Positions 57,143 through 64,000 of a DNA stretch of 64,000 nucleotides are shown here, in pieces; position 1 is the first letter of the stretch; each line of letters opens with the position of its first letter. A model generated the notes under the pieces. That model was given only the letters and a program-made list of their open reading frames with translations. It had not been told where the DNA came from and did not search any database. Origin of the DNA: Ga0077530 sp035565975 (GTDB lineage: Bacteria > Pseudomonadota > Alphaproteobacteria > Rhizobiales > Hyphomicrobiaceae). The position numbers were made by a program, and so were the translations under genes. The stretch is from assembly GCA_035565975.1 (NCBI GenBank), contig DATMRT010000081.1, positions 7,625 through 71,624 of the forward strand. The letters are read 5' to 3'.

Positions 57143-58492
57143 TCATTTGATCAACTCTCCGATCAATCCCGTGTGCACCGCGCCAGCCCGGAAAGCGTCG
57201 GAGCCGAGGATCGTGACGAGTGCCGGGATATTGCTCTTGACCCCACGCACCTCGAATGCCCCCAGCGCCTCGATGAGATCGTCGATTGCCTTGTCTCGCG
57301 TCGCGCGCTTCACAATGACCTTCGCGAGCAGCGGGTCGTAGTGCGGCGTCACTTCCAGCCCCTCGCGATAGCCCGTCTCGATGCGCACGCCGGCGGCGGC
57401 CGGTGGACGGAACACGTCGAGCTTGCCGGGTGATGGGAAGAAGCGCCGCGGGTCCTCGGCATAGACGCGCGCCTCGATGGCATGGCCTTCGATCTTCGGC
57501 GTGGTCGGCAGGACATCGGCAAGCTTCTCGTCAGCGGCGAGGCGAACCTGCGTCTTGACGATATCGATACCGGTAACTTCCTCGGTGACGCCGTGCTCGA
57601 CCTGCAATCGCGTGTTCATCTCGAGGAAGGAGAACGCACCATCGGCGTCCATCAGCATCTCGACCGTGCCGATGTTGTTGTACCCCGCCGAGCCGAGCTT
57701 GCTCGCGATATCCGCTGAGATCGCACCGATCGACGCGCGGGAGATGTTCGGGCCTGGCGCTTCCTCGATGACCTTCTGATGGCGCCGCTGCACCGAGCAA
57801 TCGCGCTCGAAAAGGTGGGTGCAGTTGCCGAAGTTGTCCGCAACGATCTGCAGCTCGACATGACGCGGCTGCTCGACGAGCCGCTCGAGATAGACGTCCC
57901 CATTCGCGAAGCTGCGCTGAGCGAGTGAAGCGGCCTTGTCGACGGCGGCGAGAAGCTGGGCCTCGTCGCGTGCGATAAGCATGCCGATGCCCCCGCCACC
58001 GCCAGCCGGCTTGACGATCAAGGGGAAGCCGATCTTGCGCGCCGCCGCAACAATGGCCGCGTGCTCCGCCGGAAGCACATCCGTTCCCGCGCCGACGGGC
58101 AGGCCATATTCCTTGGCCAGCTCGCGGGCCCGCGTCTTGTGCCCCATGTCTTCGATCCAGCGCGGGGAGGGGCCGATGAACACGGCGCCGGTGTCCGTCA
58201 CACGCTTCGCAAAGGCCGCATTCTCCGCGAGGAAGCCATATCCCGGATGTATGCCATCGGCGCCCGTCTGCTTGAGTACGGCCAGCAAGGTATCCTGATT
58301 GAGATAGCTCTCCCGCGCCGGTGCCGGTCCTATGTGGTGCGCTTCGGATGACCATTCGAGCCAGGGCGCATGCCGATCGGCATCCGAACAGACGGCAACG
58401 GAGCGAATGCCCATCTCACTCAGCGCGCGCAGCACGCGCGCGGCGACCGCCCCGCGGTTTGCTACGATCACCTTGTTGAAACTGCGCGCCAC
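57143..58492 (-). CDS. Biotin carboxylase subunit
   Basis: 449 residues, AccC-like ATP-grasp enzyme that carboxylates biotin with bicarbonate. FNKVIVANRGAVAARVLRAL opens the fold; FPLIVKPAGGGGGIGM is the ATP-grasp Gly loop; EMNTRLQVEHGVTEEVTGIDIV holds the bicarbonate/ATP residues (Gly replaces the usual Pro after EH). There is no fused biotinyl domain. The GTG at 58492 is used as start because it fits the family and has AAGGGCGAG just before it; an upstream ATG at 58555 would overlap the second carboxyltransferase. Confidence 0.92.
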   Translation of the reverse strand: MARSFNKVIVANRGAVAARVLRALSEMGIRSVAVCSDADRHAPWLEWSSEAHHIGPAPARESYLNQDTLLAVLKQTGADGIHPGYGFLAENAAFAKRVTDTGAVFIGPSPRWIEDMGHKTRARELAKEYGLPVGAGTDVLPAEHAAIVAAARKIGFPLIVKPAGGGGGIGMLIARDEAQLLAAVDKAASLAQRSFANGDVYLERLVEQPRHVELQIVADNFGNCTHLFERDCSVQRRHQKVIEEAPGPNISRASIGAISADIASKLGSAGYNNIGTVEMLMDADGAFSFLEMNTRLQVEHGVTEEVTGIDIVKTQVRLAADEKLADVLPTTPKIEGHAIEARVYAEDPRRFFPSPGKLDVFRPPAAAGVRIETGYREGLEVTPHYDPLLAKVIVKRATRDKAIDDLIEALGAFEVRGVKSNIPALVTILGSDAFRAGAVHTGLIGELIK

Positions 58493-58508
58493 CTCGCCCT
58501 TGCTCCCC

Positions 58509-60080
58509 TCAATAGCTCGTCGGCCACGCGCGCAGCAGATGCCGCCCGATGCCACCGGTCAACCGCAAACGATGTATCTCCAGCATGCGAATGAGATAGT
58601 CGCGCGTCGTATGCGGCTCGATGACGGACTGAACCGCATAGATACCGGCGATGTCCCAGACCTCGCTGTCTTTGCTCATGGCAGCAAAGGCCGCGTCGAA
58701 GCCATCGTCACCCGGCGAGAGACCGTGCACGACCTTCACGGCGAAGGTCGGGTCCATGAAGCTTACCTCGGCCGTCGGCCAAGCGGCGACTTCGTCGGAG
58801 TTACGCCCGCCACCCATATTGAGATAGGCCTGACCATAGCTCTTGCGCAGGATCACCGAGATCTTGGGCATCGAGAACATCTGCAGCGCGTGCATGAAGT
58901 TCATGATCTTGCCCGGCGCGCGTTTGCGCTCGGCATCCGTGCCGATGGCAAAGCCGGGCGTATCCACGAAGAGGACGACGGGGATATTGAAGCTGTCGCA
59001 GAGCACGAGGAAGCTCGTGATTTTCTCGCAGGCCTCCGTATCGAGCGCGCCACCCTTCACCAGTGGATTGTTGGCGATGATGCCGACCGTGCGGCCGCCG
59101 ATGCGCGAAAGAGCGGTTACCGCCACCTTGCCGAACCGCGGCTTCAGCTCGAAGAGACTGTCCTTGTCGACGATCGCACGAACGATCCGGCGCACATCGT
59201 AGACCTGCGTGCGCTTTTCCGGCAGCAGGTCGATGATGTCGGCCATGCCGGCGCCCGAGCCCTCCGGCACTGGCTTTTCGGGCGGCGGCTCGTTGCAGTG
59301 TGAGGGCAAGTACGAGAGGAAGTGCCGGATGGCCGCCAAGGCTTCCTCGTCCGTCTCCACCACCATATCGGCGAAGCCCGTTACCTCGGCATGGAGCTTC
59401 CAGCCGCCGAGCTCCTGAGGATCGACCGTCTCGCCGATGGCGAGCGAAGCAAGCAGCGAGCTCGAAACAGCAAGCACGGCACCCTTACGGATGACGCAGA
59501 AATCCGAAAGCACAGCATACCAGCTCGATGAGCCATAGGAGAGCCCGAGAGTCGCCGAGGCCCACGGCGTCTCGCGCTCGCGAACGTACTGCGTCGGGTC
59601 ATTGCCGAGCAGGGTACCCATACCGCGCGAGCCCATGTGGTCCGGCATGCGCGCGCCTGAAGACTCGCCGAGAAAGATCAGAGGCATGCCCCGCTGCGTG
59701 GCGACCCGCTTGGCGTGCCCGATCTTGCGGCCGTTCGTAGACGAGGACGACGCGCCCATGACCGTGAAGTCGTTCGAGACGACCGCGACGTCGCGACCGT
59801 CGATGCGGCCGAACCCTGCGATCTTGCCATCGGCAGCCGAGCGATCGCGATCCTCGGCGCGAGAGGACGAGACACCGAACAGGCCGGACTCGATGAAGCT
59901 GCCCGGGTCGAGCAGTCCATCGACGCGCGATCGCGCATGGAGAACGCCCGCGTCCGCGCGGCGCGCGAGCCGTTCGGGACCGCCCATCGCCAACGCCTTC
60001 CGTTCGCGCGCGGCGTACTCGCGCTCGAGGCGCTGACGGCGGGTCTCCGGCTGAGCATCAGTCTTGCGATCGGCAGTCAT
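58509..60080 (-). CDS. Acyl-CoA carboxylase carboxyltransferase subunit 2
   Basis: 523 residues, PCC/MCC-beta superfamily. Landmarks: RLARRADAGVLHARSRVDGLLDPGSFIESG, VVSNDFTVMGASSSSTNGRKIGHAKRVA, FLGESSGARMPDHMGSRGMG, ANNPLVKGGALDTEACEKITSFLVLCDSFNIPVVLFVDTPGFAIG and RKSYGQAYLNMGGG. The N half has ESSGARMPD instead of the GTAAGGPAG seen in subunit 1. It follows the CoA transferase gene by 26 bases and precedes the biotin carboxylase by 16. It may pair with subunit 1 as a mixed hexamer; no catalytic loss is obvious in either. Confidence 0.9.
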   Translation of the reverse strand: MTADRKTDAQPETRRQRLEREYAARERKALAMGGPERLARRADAGVLHARSRVDGLLDPGSFIESGLFGVSSSRAEDRDRSAADGKIAGFGRIDGRDVAVVSNDFTVMGASSSSTNGRKIGHAKRVATQRGMPLIFLGESSGARMPDHMGSRGMGTLLGNDPTQYVRERETPWASATLGLSYGSSSWYAVLSDFCVIRKGAVLAVSSSLLASLAIGETVDPQELGGWKLHAEVTGFADMVVETDEEALAAIRHFLSYLPSHCNEPPPEKPVPEGSGAGMADIIDLLPEKRTQVYDVRRIVRAIVDKDSLFELKPRFGKVAVTALSRIGGRTVGIIANNPLVKGGALDTEACEKITSFLVLCDSFNIPVVLFVDTPGFAIGTDAERKRAPGKIMNFMHALQMFSMPKISVILRKSYGQAYLNMGGGRNSDEVAAWPTAEVSFMDPTFAVKVVHGLSPGDDGFDAAFAAMSKDSEVWDIAGIYAVQSVIEPHTTRDYLIRMLEIHRLRLTGGIGRHLLRAWPTSY

Positions 60081-60106
60081 TCAGACGCGGTTCCTCTTCA
60101 ATGTTC

Positions 60107-61333
60107 TCATGCCGCAGTCGACGCACGCGCATCACGCGCGACGACACCGCTGCGCACGAGCTCCGCAATGCGCGCGGCGTCATAGCCGAGCACATCGCCA
60201 AGAACACTTTCCGTATCCTGTCCGACGGCGCGGCCGGCATGCCGCACGCCGCCGGGTGTTGCCGAGAGGCGCGGAACAACGCCCGCCATGGCGACGCTGC
60301 CCATGGTCTCGTCGCTCGCCGCGACAATGGACCCACGCGCAGCATAGTGCGGATCGGCAAAGATGTCGGCCATCGTGTAGATCCGGGTCGCAGGCACGGA
60401 TGCCGCCGTCAGTTTCTGCTCGAGCGTTGCGAGCGGATGGCGCGAGGTCCAGGCTGCAATGATCTCGTCCAGCGCCTCGGCATGGGCGTTACGCGCGAGC
60501 GCCTTGGCAAAGCGCGGATCGTCGGCCAGCACCGGTTGCTCCATGGCGCCGGCGAGGCGCTTGAAGAGGCTGTCGGCCATGGCCGTGATGAGAATGAAGC
60601 TGCCATCACCCGTCGGATAGAGATTGTTCGGATTGCTTCCCGGTAGTCGCGACCCTGTCCGGTTGGCCACATGGCCCGTCTTCTCGAAGGCGGGAACCCA
60701 CGGCTCCATGAAGTTGAAGGCACATTCGTAGAGCGCTGCATCGATGAACTGACCGCGTCCCGTCACCTGGCGGGCCATCAAGGCCATGACGGCGCCGTAG
60801 GCCGCGTGCAGGCCCGTGATGTAGTCGGTCAGAGAGACAGCGACGCGCGAGGGCGGCCTGTCGGGATCGCCGGTGAGGTAGCGCATGCCGCTCACCGCTT
60901 CGCAGATGACGCCGTAACCCGGCCGCTTTGCATAGGGGCCGTCCTGGCCGTAGCCGGATATACGCACCATCACGAGGCGCGGATTGATTTGGGAGAGCTG
61001 CTCCCAGCCGAGCCCCCACGCCTCGAGCGTCCCCGGCTTGAAATTCTCGACCACCACATCGGACTTCGCGGCGAGCTCGCGCACGAGCGCGTGTCCTTCC
61101 GGCCGCCGCAGATCGATGGAGATCAGCTTCTTGTTGCGAAAGATGCTCGCTGCATAGAGGGAATGACCGTCGTGCTGCAGCCCCATGGTGCGAACAGGGT
61201 CGCCCTCGGACGGCTCCACCTTGATCACCTCGGCGCCGAAGTCCGCAAGCATGCGCCCGCAGAATGGCCCGGCAACGGTGGAGCCGATCTCCAGCACCCT
61301 GATGCCCGTGAGCGGACCATGGTCCATCGCCAC
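60107..61333 (-). CDS. CaiB/BaiF family (class III) CoA transferase
   Basis: 408 residues. LTGIRVLEIGSTVAGPFCGRMLADFGAEVIKVEPSEGDPVR is the family opening, SDVVVENFKPGTLEAWGLGWEQL follows, and the catalytic Asp is in VSLTDYITG. It moves CoA from a donor thioester to a carboxylic acid. The GTG start at 61333 has GGAGG 8 bases upstream; ATGs at 61357 and 61327 are alternatives. First enzyme of the operon, so it probably activates the imported acid before carboxylation. It follows the GntR gene by 32 bases. Confidence 0.92.
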   Translation of the reverse strand: MAMDHGPLTGIRVLEIGSTVAGPFCGRMLADFGAEVIKVEPSEGDPVRTMGLQHDGHSLYAASIFRNKKLISIDLRRPEGHALVRELAAKSDVVVENFKPGTLEAWGLGWEQLSQINPRLVMVRISGYGQDGPYAKRPGYGVICEAVSGMRYLTGDPDRPPSRVAVSLTDYITGLHAAYGAVMALMARQVTGRGQFIDAALYECAFNFMEPWVPAFEKTGHVANRTGSRLPGSNPNNLYPTGDGSFILITAMADSLFKRLAGAMEQPVLADDPRFAKALARNAHAEALDEIIAAWTSRHPLATLEQKLTAASVPATRIYTMADIFADPHYAARGSIVAASDETMGSVAMAGVVPRLSATPGGVRHAGRAVGQDTESVLGDVLGYDAARIAELVRSGVVARDARASTAA

Positions 61334-61365
61334 GCGCGCTTCCTCCGTGTTGCCCACTCCACGTC

Positions 61366-62082
61366 TCAGAGGACGTAGTTGCGGAATCTATTCAGTGACT
61401 CTTTCGCGCTTCGCATATTGAGGCGCTTGAGCCGTTCGGCTTCGATGCCATCTCCGCGTCTCATGGCTCCCAGAACGGCGCGATGCTGTTCGAGACCCGT
61501 CTCGGCCCGTCCGGGCAGAATGATGATGCGGCGAATGACGAAATTCGTGCGTTCGTAGATGCTGTCGAGCATCTGCGCGGCGATCGGATTGCCGGCGGCT
61601 GCGATCGTGCGCTGGCGTAGCCGGTCGTAGCCTTCGACGTAGGAGTCGAAGTCACCGACCTTGAGAAAATCGGCCATGGGGCCGTTGTAGTGATCGACGA
61701 GATCCTGCCAGCTCTCGGGCGGCACGTTCTCGGTCGCGAGACGCGCACAGAGCCCTTCGAGCACCTCGCGCACGTCGTAGAGTTTGAAGACGAGCTCCAT
61801 GTCGAGACGCGTGACGACGGCGCCGCGATTGGGAATGCGCTCGATGAGGCCGCGGCTTTCGAGCGTGCCGAAGACGTCCCGAATGCGCGTGCGCGGGACG
61901 CCGAACTCGGCGGCGAGATCCTGCTCGCGCAGTTTTGCGCCTGGCGGAATTTCCTGTCCGGCAATGCGCCGGCGGAGCGCTTCCAGGATCTCTTCAGGCG
62001 TGGCCGTGGGCTTGCCGCGACGCTTCCCGTCGCCGCCGCGTCGTGCCGATTGCGTCTTCAGTTTCAATATTTTGACGGACAT
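61366..62082 (-). CDS. GntR/FCD transcriptional regulator of the carboxylase operon
   Basis: 238 residues. A basic N-terminal tail (KLKTQSARRGGDGKRRGKP) precedes the winged helix (EILEALRRRIAGQEIPPGAKLREQDLAAEFGVPRTRIRDVFGTLESRGLIERIPNRGAVV, about 30-90) and the helical FCD domain (VFKLYDVREVLEGLCARLATENV...). It lies directly ahead of the CoA transferase gene and likely controls the operon and itself through the inverted repeats at 62125-62152, with an acid or acyl-CoA as effector. Confidence 0.92.
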   Translation of the reverse strand: MSVKILKLKTQSARRGGDGKRRGKPTATPEEILEALRRRIAGQEIPPGAKLREQDLAAEFGVPRTRIRDVFGTLESRGLIERIPNRGAVVTRLDMELVFKLYDVREVLEGLCARLATENVPPESWQDLVDHYNGPMADFLKVGDFDSYVEGYDRLRQRTIAAAGNPIAAQMLDSIYERTNFVIRRIIILPGRAETGLEQHRAVLGAMRRGDGIEAERLKRLNMRSAKESLNRFRNYVL

Positions 62083-62124
62083 GCGGTGCCGGGAATGTCG
62101 AACGCGATGGCCAAGCTTAGTGAG

Positions 62125-62152
62125 TTGGCATCAAATATGTCAACAATATTGT
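62125..62152 (-). promoter_or_regulatory. Operator-like repeats and promoter of the GntR-carboxylase operon
   Basis: TTGGCAT-N5-ATGTCAA (62125-62143) is an inverted repeat with one mismatch; ACAATATTGT (62143-62152) is a perfect 10-bp palindrome next to it. On the minus strand the repeat contains a consensus -35 TTGACA (62143-62138), 56-61 bases upstream of the gntR start; the -10 is unclear. Layout fits autoregulation by the FCD regulator. Confidence 0.45.
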
Positions 62153-62480
62153 CAGCACTTTCTGCGCGGACGCCTCGTGCGCCTCACCGCGCAAGACACC
62201 TCGAACAGCGCGTCTGCCAAGCACCGTCAGATCGCGACGCCCGCACTCGAACCTCGGCGGATCAGCCGATTGCTCATGCGAAGGACGCTGAACGTAGAGC
62301 TCAAAGGAAGGGTGAGGGCGGTGGTCGAATGCGGGCGTCGCTGGAAAGGACGGGGCACCCACTACAACAGGCTCGCCACGGAAGGGCCACGTTGCAGTCC
62401 GGGAGCAGCCGAAGCTTCTTTCGCAAGAAGGTCGCGTGGGCCGAGACCGCTCTGCCGATCGCTTTGAAGGTCGATCGCTC

Positions 62481-62516
62481 AGCGCAGAAAGCGCGCCAGT
62501 CCCCGCTTTCTGCGCT
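62481..62516 (-). terminator. 13-bp stem-loop after the TAXI binding protein gene
   Basis: AGCGCAGAAAGCG (62481-62493) and CGCTTTCTGCGCT (62504-62516) are perfect inverted repeats with a 10-base loop, 18 bases beyond the stop of the TAXI gene. No T run follows on the minus strand, so it may terminate or stabilise the transcript. Confidence 0.55.
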
Positions 62517-62533
62517 GGCTCGACCAGCAGACA

Positions 62534-63556
62534 TTACTTGAGGACGCCGGCTTCCTTGTAGGCCCTGAGAGCGCCTGGATGGATGTCCTCCGCCTTCCAA
62601 CCATGGACGAGACCCGCCTTGGACATCAGCTTGCCAATGGCATGGACCTCGCCGAATTCGCCAAGGTGATTGAGCACGAGCTTCGTCGTCTCGTAGGCGA
62701 TTTCCTCGGGGAAGTCTGGCGACACCATCCAGGCAGCCGTGTCGGTGAACGTCTCGAGCGCAGCGTTCTTTCCGTCGATCTTTCCTTGCGGGATCGTGTA
62801 GGGCGCGATCTGGTAACCCTTGGGCTCGGTCTTCTCGACGGCGCCCGGCCCCCAGGACACGTGATTGAGCGGCCGGCCGGCAGCGATCAGCTCACTGGTT
62901 TGCGGGCTTAGCGCGAGATCGCCCGTGGCTGGATTGACATATCCGCCGGCGATAGCGAGATCGACTTTGCCGTCAAGCAGCGCCGAAATGGCCGGTTTGG
63001 GTCCGAGGTACTGGACGTTCACCTGTTTCAGAACGCCCCAGCCGTGCTCGACGACAGCGCGCGGCAGAACGGCCCAGTTGATTTGCGCAGCCTGCCCCAA
63101 GCCGATCCGCTTGCCCGAAAGATCGGCCGGGCCCTTGATCTTGGCGTCGGTCGTCGCGAGCCAGACGACGACGATGCTGAAGTTGCCGATCAGCTTCATT
63201 GAGGCCAGCTTCTTGTCGAACGGCCGCACACCGTCGGTCGCCAGACGCAAGACGGCAGGCCCGGCGCCGAAAATTGTTGTCTTCGCCAGCTCGGGCTCGG
63301 CGTCGAGCTTCTTAAGGTTGAAGACGAAGCCCGGACTTTCTGCGGCCGAAATCCTGAGCCAGGGGTGATGCTTCTTGGAGATCTGCTCGAGGGCATTGCA
63401 TAGGACGTAGGTGGCCGTCCCGAAGGGCGCCCCGAGCAGACTGATGGTCGTCTCGGGACGCGATTGCGCAAACGCAGTTTGACTGCCCGCCAATCCCAGA
63501 AGCGCTGCACCCATCGCCGCAGCGAGCAGATTTCGTCTAACAACTGTACACAGCAT
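62534..63556 (-). CDS. TAXI family TRAP transporter substrate-binding protein
   Basis: 340 residues with a signal peptide (about 1-30, ending TAFAQS). TISLLGAPFGTATYVLCNALEQISKKHHPWLRISAAESPGF is the TAXI opening; GPADLSGKRIGLGQAAQ and LLDGKVDLAIAGGYVNPATG follow. TAXI proteins feed a single fused 12-plus-4-helix TRAP permease, whose 3' end lies just upstream. The solute is probably an organic acid. The gene is in the same direction as the carboxylase operon but separated from it by 451 bp and a hairpin. Confidence 0.91.
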   Translation of the reverse strand: MLCTVVRRNLLAAAMGAALLGLAGSQTAFAQSRPETTISLLGAPFGTATYVLCNALEQISKKHHPWLRISAAESPGFVFNLKKLDAEPELAKTTIFGAGPAVLRLATDGVRPFDKKLASMKLIGNFSIVVVWLATTDAKIKGPADLSGKRIGLGQAAQINWAVLPRAVVEHGWGVLKQVNVQYLGPKPAISALLDGKVDLAIAGGYVNPATGDLALSPQTSELIAAGRPLNHVSWGPGAVEKTEPKGYQIAPYTIPQGKIDGKNAALETFTDTAAWMVSPDFPEEIAYETTKLVLNHLGEFGEVHAIGKLMSKAGLVHGWKAEDIHPGALRAYKEAGVLK

Positions 63557-63592
63557 TTACCTTCCTCCCACGATTGAGCCGCGTCCTGGCGC

Positions 63593-64000
63593 TCATTCGC
63601 CAGCCGCAGCGGGTTGAGCGGGGATTACCCCGCCAAGGGCCCGTTGCTGGGCCAGTTGCATTTTGAGCAGTAGTGCCGCGAGCCCGAGCCCGGCCGCGAG
63701 CAAAAAGTACTCGATAGGCACCTCCTCGATGTGGCGGAACACAGCGTAGCCGCAGAGTGCCGCCGTCGCGGCAATTGCCATCAGTCTGTCGATAGGCCGG
63801 AAGGGAACCAGCCCGCAGTTGTAGATCGCTGCTGTGAGCGTGGTGAGGCCGATAGGAACAGCGATCGCAGTTCCGATGGCAAAGAGCGGGCTCTCAGGCC
63901 GCATGAGAATGGCGGGATTGTAGACAGCCAGAAACGGAATGATGAAGCCTGCAATAGCCAGCTTGAATGCTTCGATGGACGTGCGCATCAAGCTGGCGCC
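63593..64000 (-). CDS. C-terminal part of a fused TRAP transporter permease (partial)
   Basis: At least 135 residues; the reading frame continues past the window edge, so this is a gene cut by the window and not a short protein. MRTSIEAFKLAIAGFIIPFLAVYNPAIL is a transmembrane segment typical of the end of the DctM-like half in fused TRAP permeases, followed by three more hydrophobic segments and an Ala/Gln-rich tail. It is 36 bp upstream of the TAXI binding protein gene in the same direction, the usual order for TAXI-TRAP systems. Confidence 0.85.
   Translation of the reverse strand, partial: GASLMRTSIEAFKLAIAGFIIPFLAVYNPAILMRPESPLFAIGTAIAVPIGLTTLTAAIYNCGLVPFRPIDRLMAIAATAALCGYAVFRHIEEVPIEYFLLAAGLGLAALLLKMQLAQQRALGGVIPAQPAAAGE

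Larger units (their letters stand above)
62083..62533. other. 451-bp gene-free region upstream of the GntR gene
   Basis: No credible gene is seen; the open frames here lack family resemblance and ribosome sites. The left part holds the promoter and operator-like repeats of the GntR gene (62125-62152), the right end a 13-bp stem-loop (62481-62516) after the TAXI binding protein gene. Positions about 62160-62470 show nothing I can name. Confidence 0.6.

Overview
The window is high-GC bacterial DNA with dense, mostly operonic genes and no rRNA, tRNA, CRISPR array or insertion sequence that I could see. The content points to an alphaproteobacterium, most likely Hyphomicrobiales: an SDHAF4-like DUF1674 protein next to htpX and rsmB, a recG / sdhE / mfd block, a Zur-type operator in front of a COG0523 GTPase, and many TRAP and ABC uptake systems for organic acids next to FCD-type GntR regulators. 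The species cannot be named from this sequence.

Positions 1-9000 are housekeeping: two succinate dehydrogenase assembly factors (SDHAF4-like and SdhE), the HtpX protease, RsmB rRNA methyltransferase, RecG helicase and Mfd. Positions 9000-19000 hold a small protein with a poly-acidic tail, a secreted caspase-fold protein, a nuoF gene standing apart from the rest of a nuo operon, dusA, a cobalamin-binding-protein homologue without signal peptide, a dienelactone hydrolase pair, a MATE exporter, an MmgE/PrpD protein and an eroded MFS transporter. Positions 19000-28900 contain a probably Zur-controlled zinc chaperone GTPase, an SDR plus enolase-superfamily pair, an Ada / 2OG-oxygenase alkylation-repair pair whose reading frames overlap, and a core-MetE plus class II aldolase pair. 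Positions 28900-32100 are a copper module: CopA ATPase divergent from csoR and a DUF411 protein, with two matching 17-bp operators between them. A secreted TPR-CHAT protease-like protein follows, then small catabolic enzymes and a gntR-dctPQM TRAP system (35000-42400).

From 42600 to the end nearly everything is on the minus strand. First comes an ABC importer operon with two permeases and one ATPase that ends in a second core-MetE enzyme; next an iron-uptake pair (TonB receptor and PepSY protein) and a flavoprotein. The last large block (52628-62082) is the most unusual: a GntR regulator, a CaiB-type CoA transferase, two different carboxyltransferase subunits, a free biotin carboxylase, a free 73-residue biotin carrier and a complete ABC importer, all tightly packed in one direction. 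It reads as an import, CoA-activation and biotin-dependent carboxylation pathway for an unidentified organic acid. A TAXI-type TRAP binding protein and the end of a TRAP permease lie just upstream.
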